Source: Dehalococcoidia bacterium
Lineage (GTDB): Bacteria > Chloroflexota > Dehalococcoidia > SM23-28-2
DNA length: 5,675 nucleotides
Reading direction: 5' to 3'
NCBI GenBank assembly: GCA_022866185.1
Contig: JALHUG010000071.1
Span: 1-5,675 of the forward strand
Each line of letters opens with the position of its first letter. The first letter of the stretch is position 1. Below, one piece after another: positions 5,378-5,675 of this stretch. The translations under genes were made by a program, and so were the position numbers. The notes under the pieces are model-generated. The model was not told the DNA's origin, searched no databases, and worked only from the letters and a program-made list of their open reading frames with translations.

Positions 5378-5417
5378 ACGCTGAGGTCGCAAGGTAGGCT
5401 CATCATCGTCCCTTCGC
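5378..5417 (-). repeat. pyrB tail, duplicated copy
   Basis: This matches 5490-5529 (the end of pyrB and the bases after it) at 35 of 40 positions, offset 112. The codons for AKGR and the TGA stop are preserved. It abuts the duplicated pyrC start region at 5417/5418 with no intervening base, marking the junction of a tandem duplication. Confidence 0.88.
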
Positions 5418-5426
5418 GTCGTTCAC
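5403..5426 (-). CDS. Seven-residue minicistron MNDAKGR (duplication junction)
   Basis: GTG at 5426 begins a short frame that reads MNDAKGR and ends in TGA, followed at once by a second TGA. A GGAGA ribosome-like site sits 8-9 bases upstream, inherited from the pyrC start copy. MND is the start of pyrC and AKGR-stop is the end of pyrB, joined in frame. Whether it is translated is unknown. It could be an inert scar or act as a small leader peptide upstream of pyrC. Confidence 0.35.
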   Translation of the reverse strand: MNDAKGR

Positions 5427-5450
5427 AGCAGTATTCTCCACCCCAGGCTG
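5418..5450 (-). repeat. pyrC start region, copy 1 (duplicate)
   Basis: This duplicate of 5168-5200 keeps the ribosome site but has GTG in place of ATG. It joins directly to the duplicated pyrB tail. The preserved MND codons show that it was derived from a pyrC start. Confidence 0.9.
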
Positions 5451-5498
5451 AAGCCTGGGGCATCGTGTCGGTTCGATGCCCCAGCGGCCACGCTGGGG
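5441..5498. promoter_or_regulatory. Chain of mutually exclusive hairpins upstream of the minicistron
   Basis: Four complementary segments form three competing stems: 5441-5449 with 5452-5460 (9 bp), 5455-5465 with 5474-5484 (11 bp, CTGGGGCATCG), and 5479-5486 with 5491-5498 (8 bp). Neighbouring stems share bases, so in the minus-strand transcript 1:2, 2:3 and 3:4 pairings compete, as in attenuators. The last segment ends directly at the GGAGA site of the minicistron. There is no T-run, so any control would act on translation or on another step. A coincidental cluster of dispersed palindromes is the main alternative. Confidence 0.4.
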
Positions 5499-5529
5499 GC
5501 GCAAGGTAGGCTTTTCATCGTCCTTTCGC
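5490..5529 (-). repeat. pyrB tail, original copy
   Basis: This covers the last pyrB codons (AKGR, TGA) and 25 bases downstream, and is the parent of the copy at 5378-5417 (35 of 40 identical). Confidence 0.88.
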
Positions 5530-5675
5530 CAGAAGATACAGCAGGGCCATGCGCACGGCCACGCCGTTGGTCACCTGCTCCTCGATGACCGAGCGGGCGC
5601 CATGGGCCCCCGCTGGCGATAGCTCGATGCCTTCGTTGATGGGGCCCGGGTGCATGACCAGCACGCTGGGCTTGG
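5515..5675 (-). CDS. pyrB: Aspartate carbamoyltransferase catalytic chain, C-terminal fragment (partial)
   Basis: This is the last 52 codons of aspartate carbamoyltransferase, which joins carbamoyl phosphate to aspartate in the committed step of pyrimidine synthesis. The gene enters from the right edge. The fragment contains VMHPGPINEGIELSP, equivalent to the HPGP-x-N-R-G-x-E aspartate-binding segment of the family, with E in place of the more common R. It ends in the typical C-terminal helix SVIEEQVTNGVAVRMALLYL, then LAKGR and TGA. Its size and end match family expectations. It lies upstream of pyrC on the same strand, separated by a 338-base hairpin-rich spacer, and its last codons were duplicated into that spacer. 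Confidence 0.95.
   Translation of the reverse strand, partial: KPSVLVMHPGPINEGIELSPAGAHGARSVIEEQVTNGVAVRMALLYLLAKGR

Larger units (their letters stand above)
5177..5514. other. Hairpin-rich pyrB-pyrC spacer
   Basis: These 338 bases hold no convincing full-length gene. They contain a tandem-duplication scar of the pyrB end and pyrC start, a 7-codon minicistron, three mutually overlapping hairpins (5441-5498), a 12-bp long stem (5261-5302), a three-way-junction-like element (5299-5346) and a GCAGACCT/AGGTCTGC hairpin (5247-5264). I see no confident promoter. The hairpins lack the T-run of an intrinsic terminator on the minus strand. Such a spacer in a pyrimidine operon could carry leader control, but the composition also fits repeat accumulation. 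Confidence 0.7.

Noticed and set aside
5173..5463. 96-codon minus-strand frame over the pyrB-pyrC spacer
   Set aside because: It is made of hairpin and duplicated sequence, overlaps the pyrC start in another frame and has no sensible composition or ribosome site.

Overview
The window is a GC-rich stretch of a bacterial chromosome. All of its convincing genes lie on the minus strand, so it reads from right to left. The backbone is a pyrimidine (UMP) biosynthesis operon in the order pyrB (only the last 52 codons are present), pyrC, carA, then carB (only the first 62 codons). The gene order, high GC and recurrent in-frame and intergenic palindromic repeats resemble environmental Chloroflexota and similar uncultured lineages. 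That is an impression from gene order and repeat style, not a phylogenetic placement.

Layout, right to left. The 3' end of aspartate carbamoyltransferase (pyrB, 5515-5675) is followed by 338 non-coding bases packed with hairpins and a tandem-duplication scar. In this scar a second copy of the pyrC start region directly abuts a second copy of the pyrB tail, producing a tiny leader-like cistron that reads MNDAKGR. Next comes dihydroorotase (pyrC, 3746-5176), which is catalytically intact but carries up to three repeat-derived in-frame insertions. carA (2640-3749) follows with an ATGA overlap.

The carA-carB junction is then interrupted by about 2.4 kb. This holds a protein of three homing-endonuclease-associated (HNH_repeat-like) units (1891-2607), a protein with a PD-(D/E)XK nuclease signature (706-1887), a 150-base gap that may keep the tail of a plus-strand nucleotidyltransferase gene, and a small four-helix membrane protein (181-555) overlapping the carB start by 8 bases. 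A 69-base direct repeat sits at the carA/HNH-repeat junction and again at the HNH-repeat/nuclease junction. It supplies the tail of the upstream gene and the ribosome site and start of the downstream one.

Together, CarA and CarB make carbamoyl phosphate, PyrB joins it to aspartate and PyrC closes the ring to dihydroorotate. The most interesting content is not these enzymes. It is the two-gene DNA-binding/nuclease module wedged between carA and carB with its duplicated start/stop cassette, and the repeat traffic that has remodelled pyrC and its leader. No tRNA, rRNA, CRISPR array or convincing promoter was seen.
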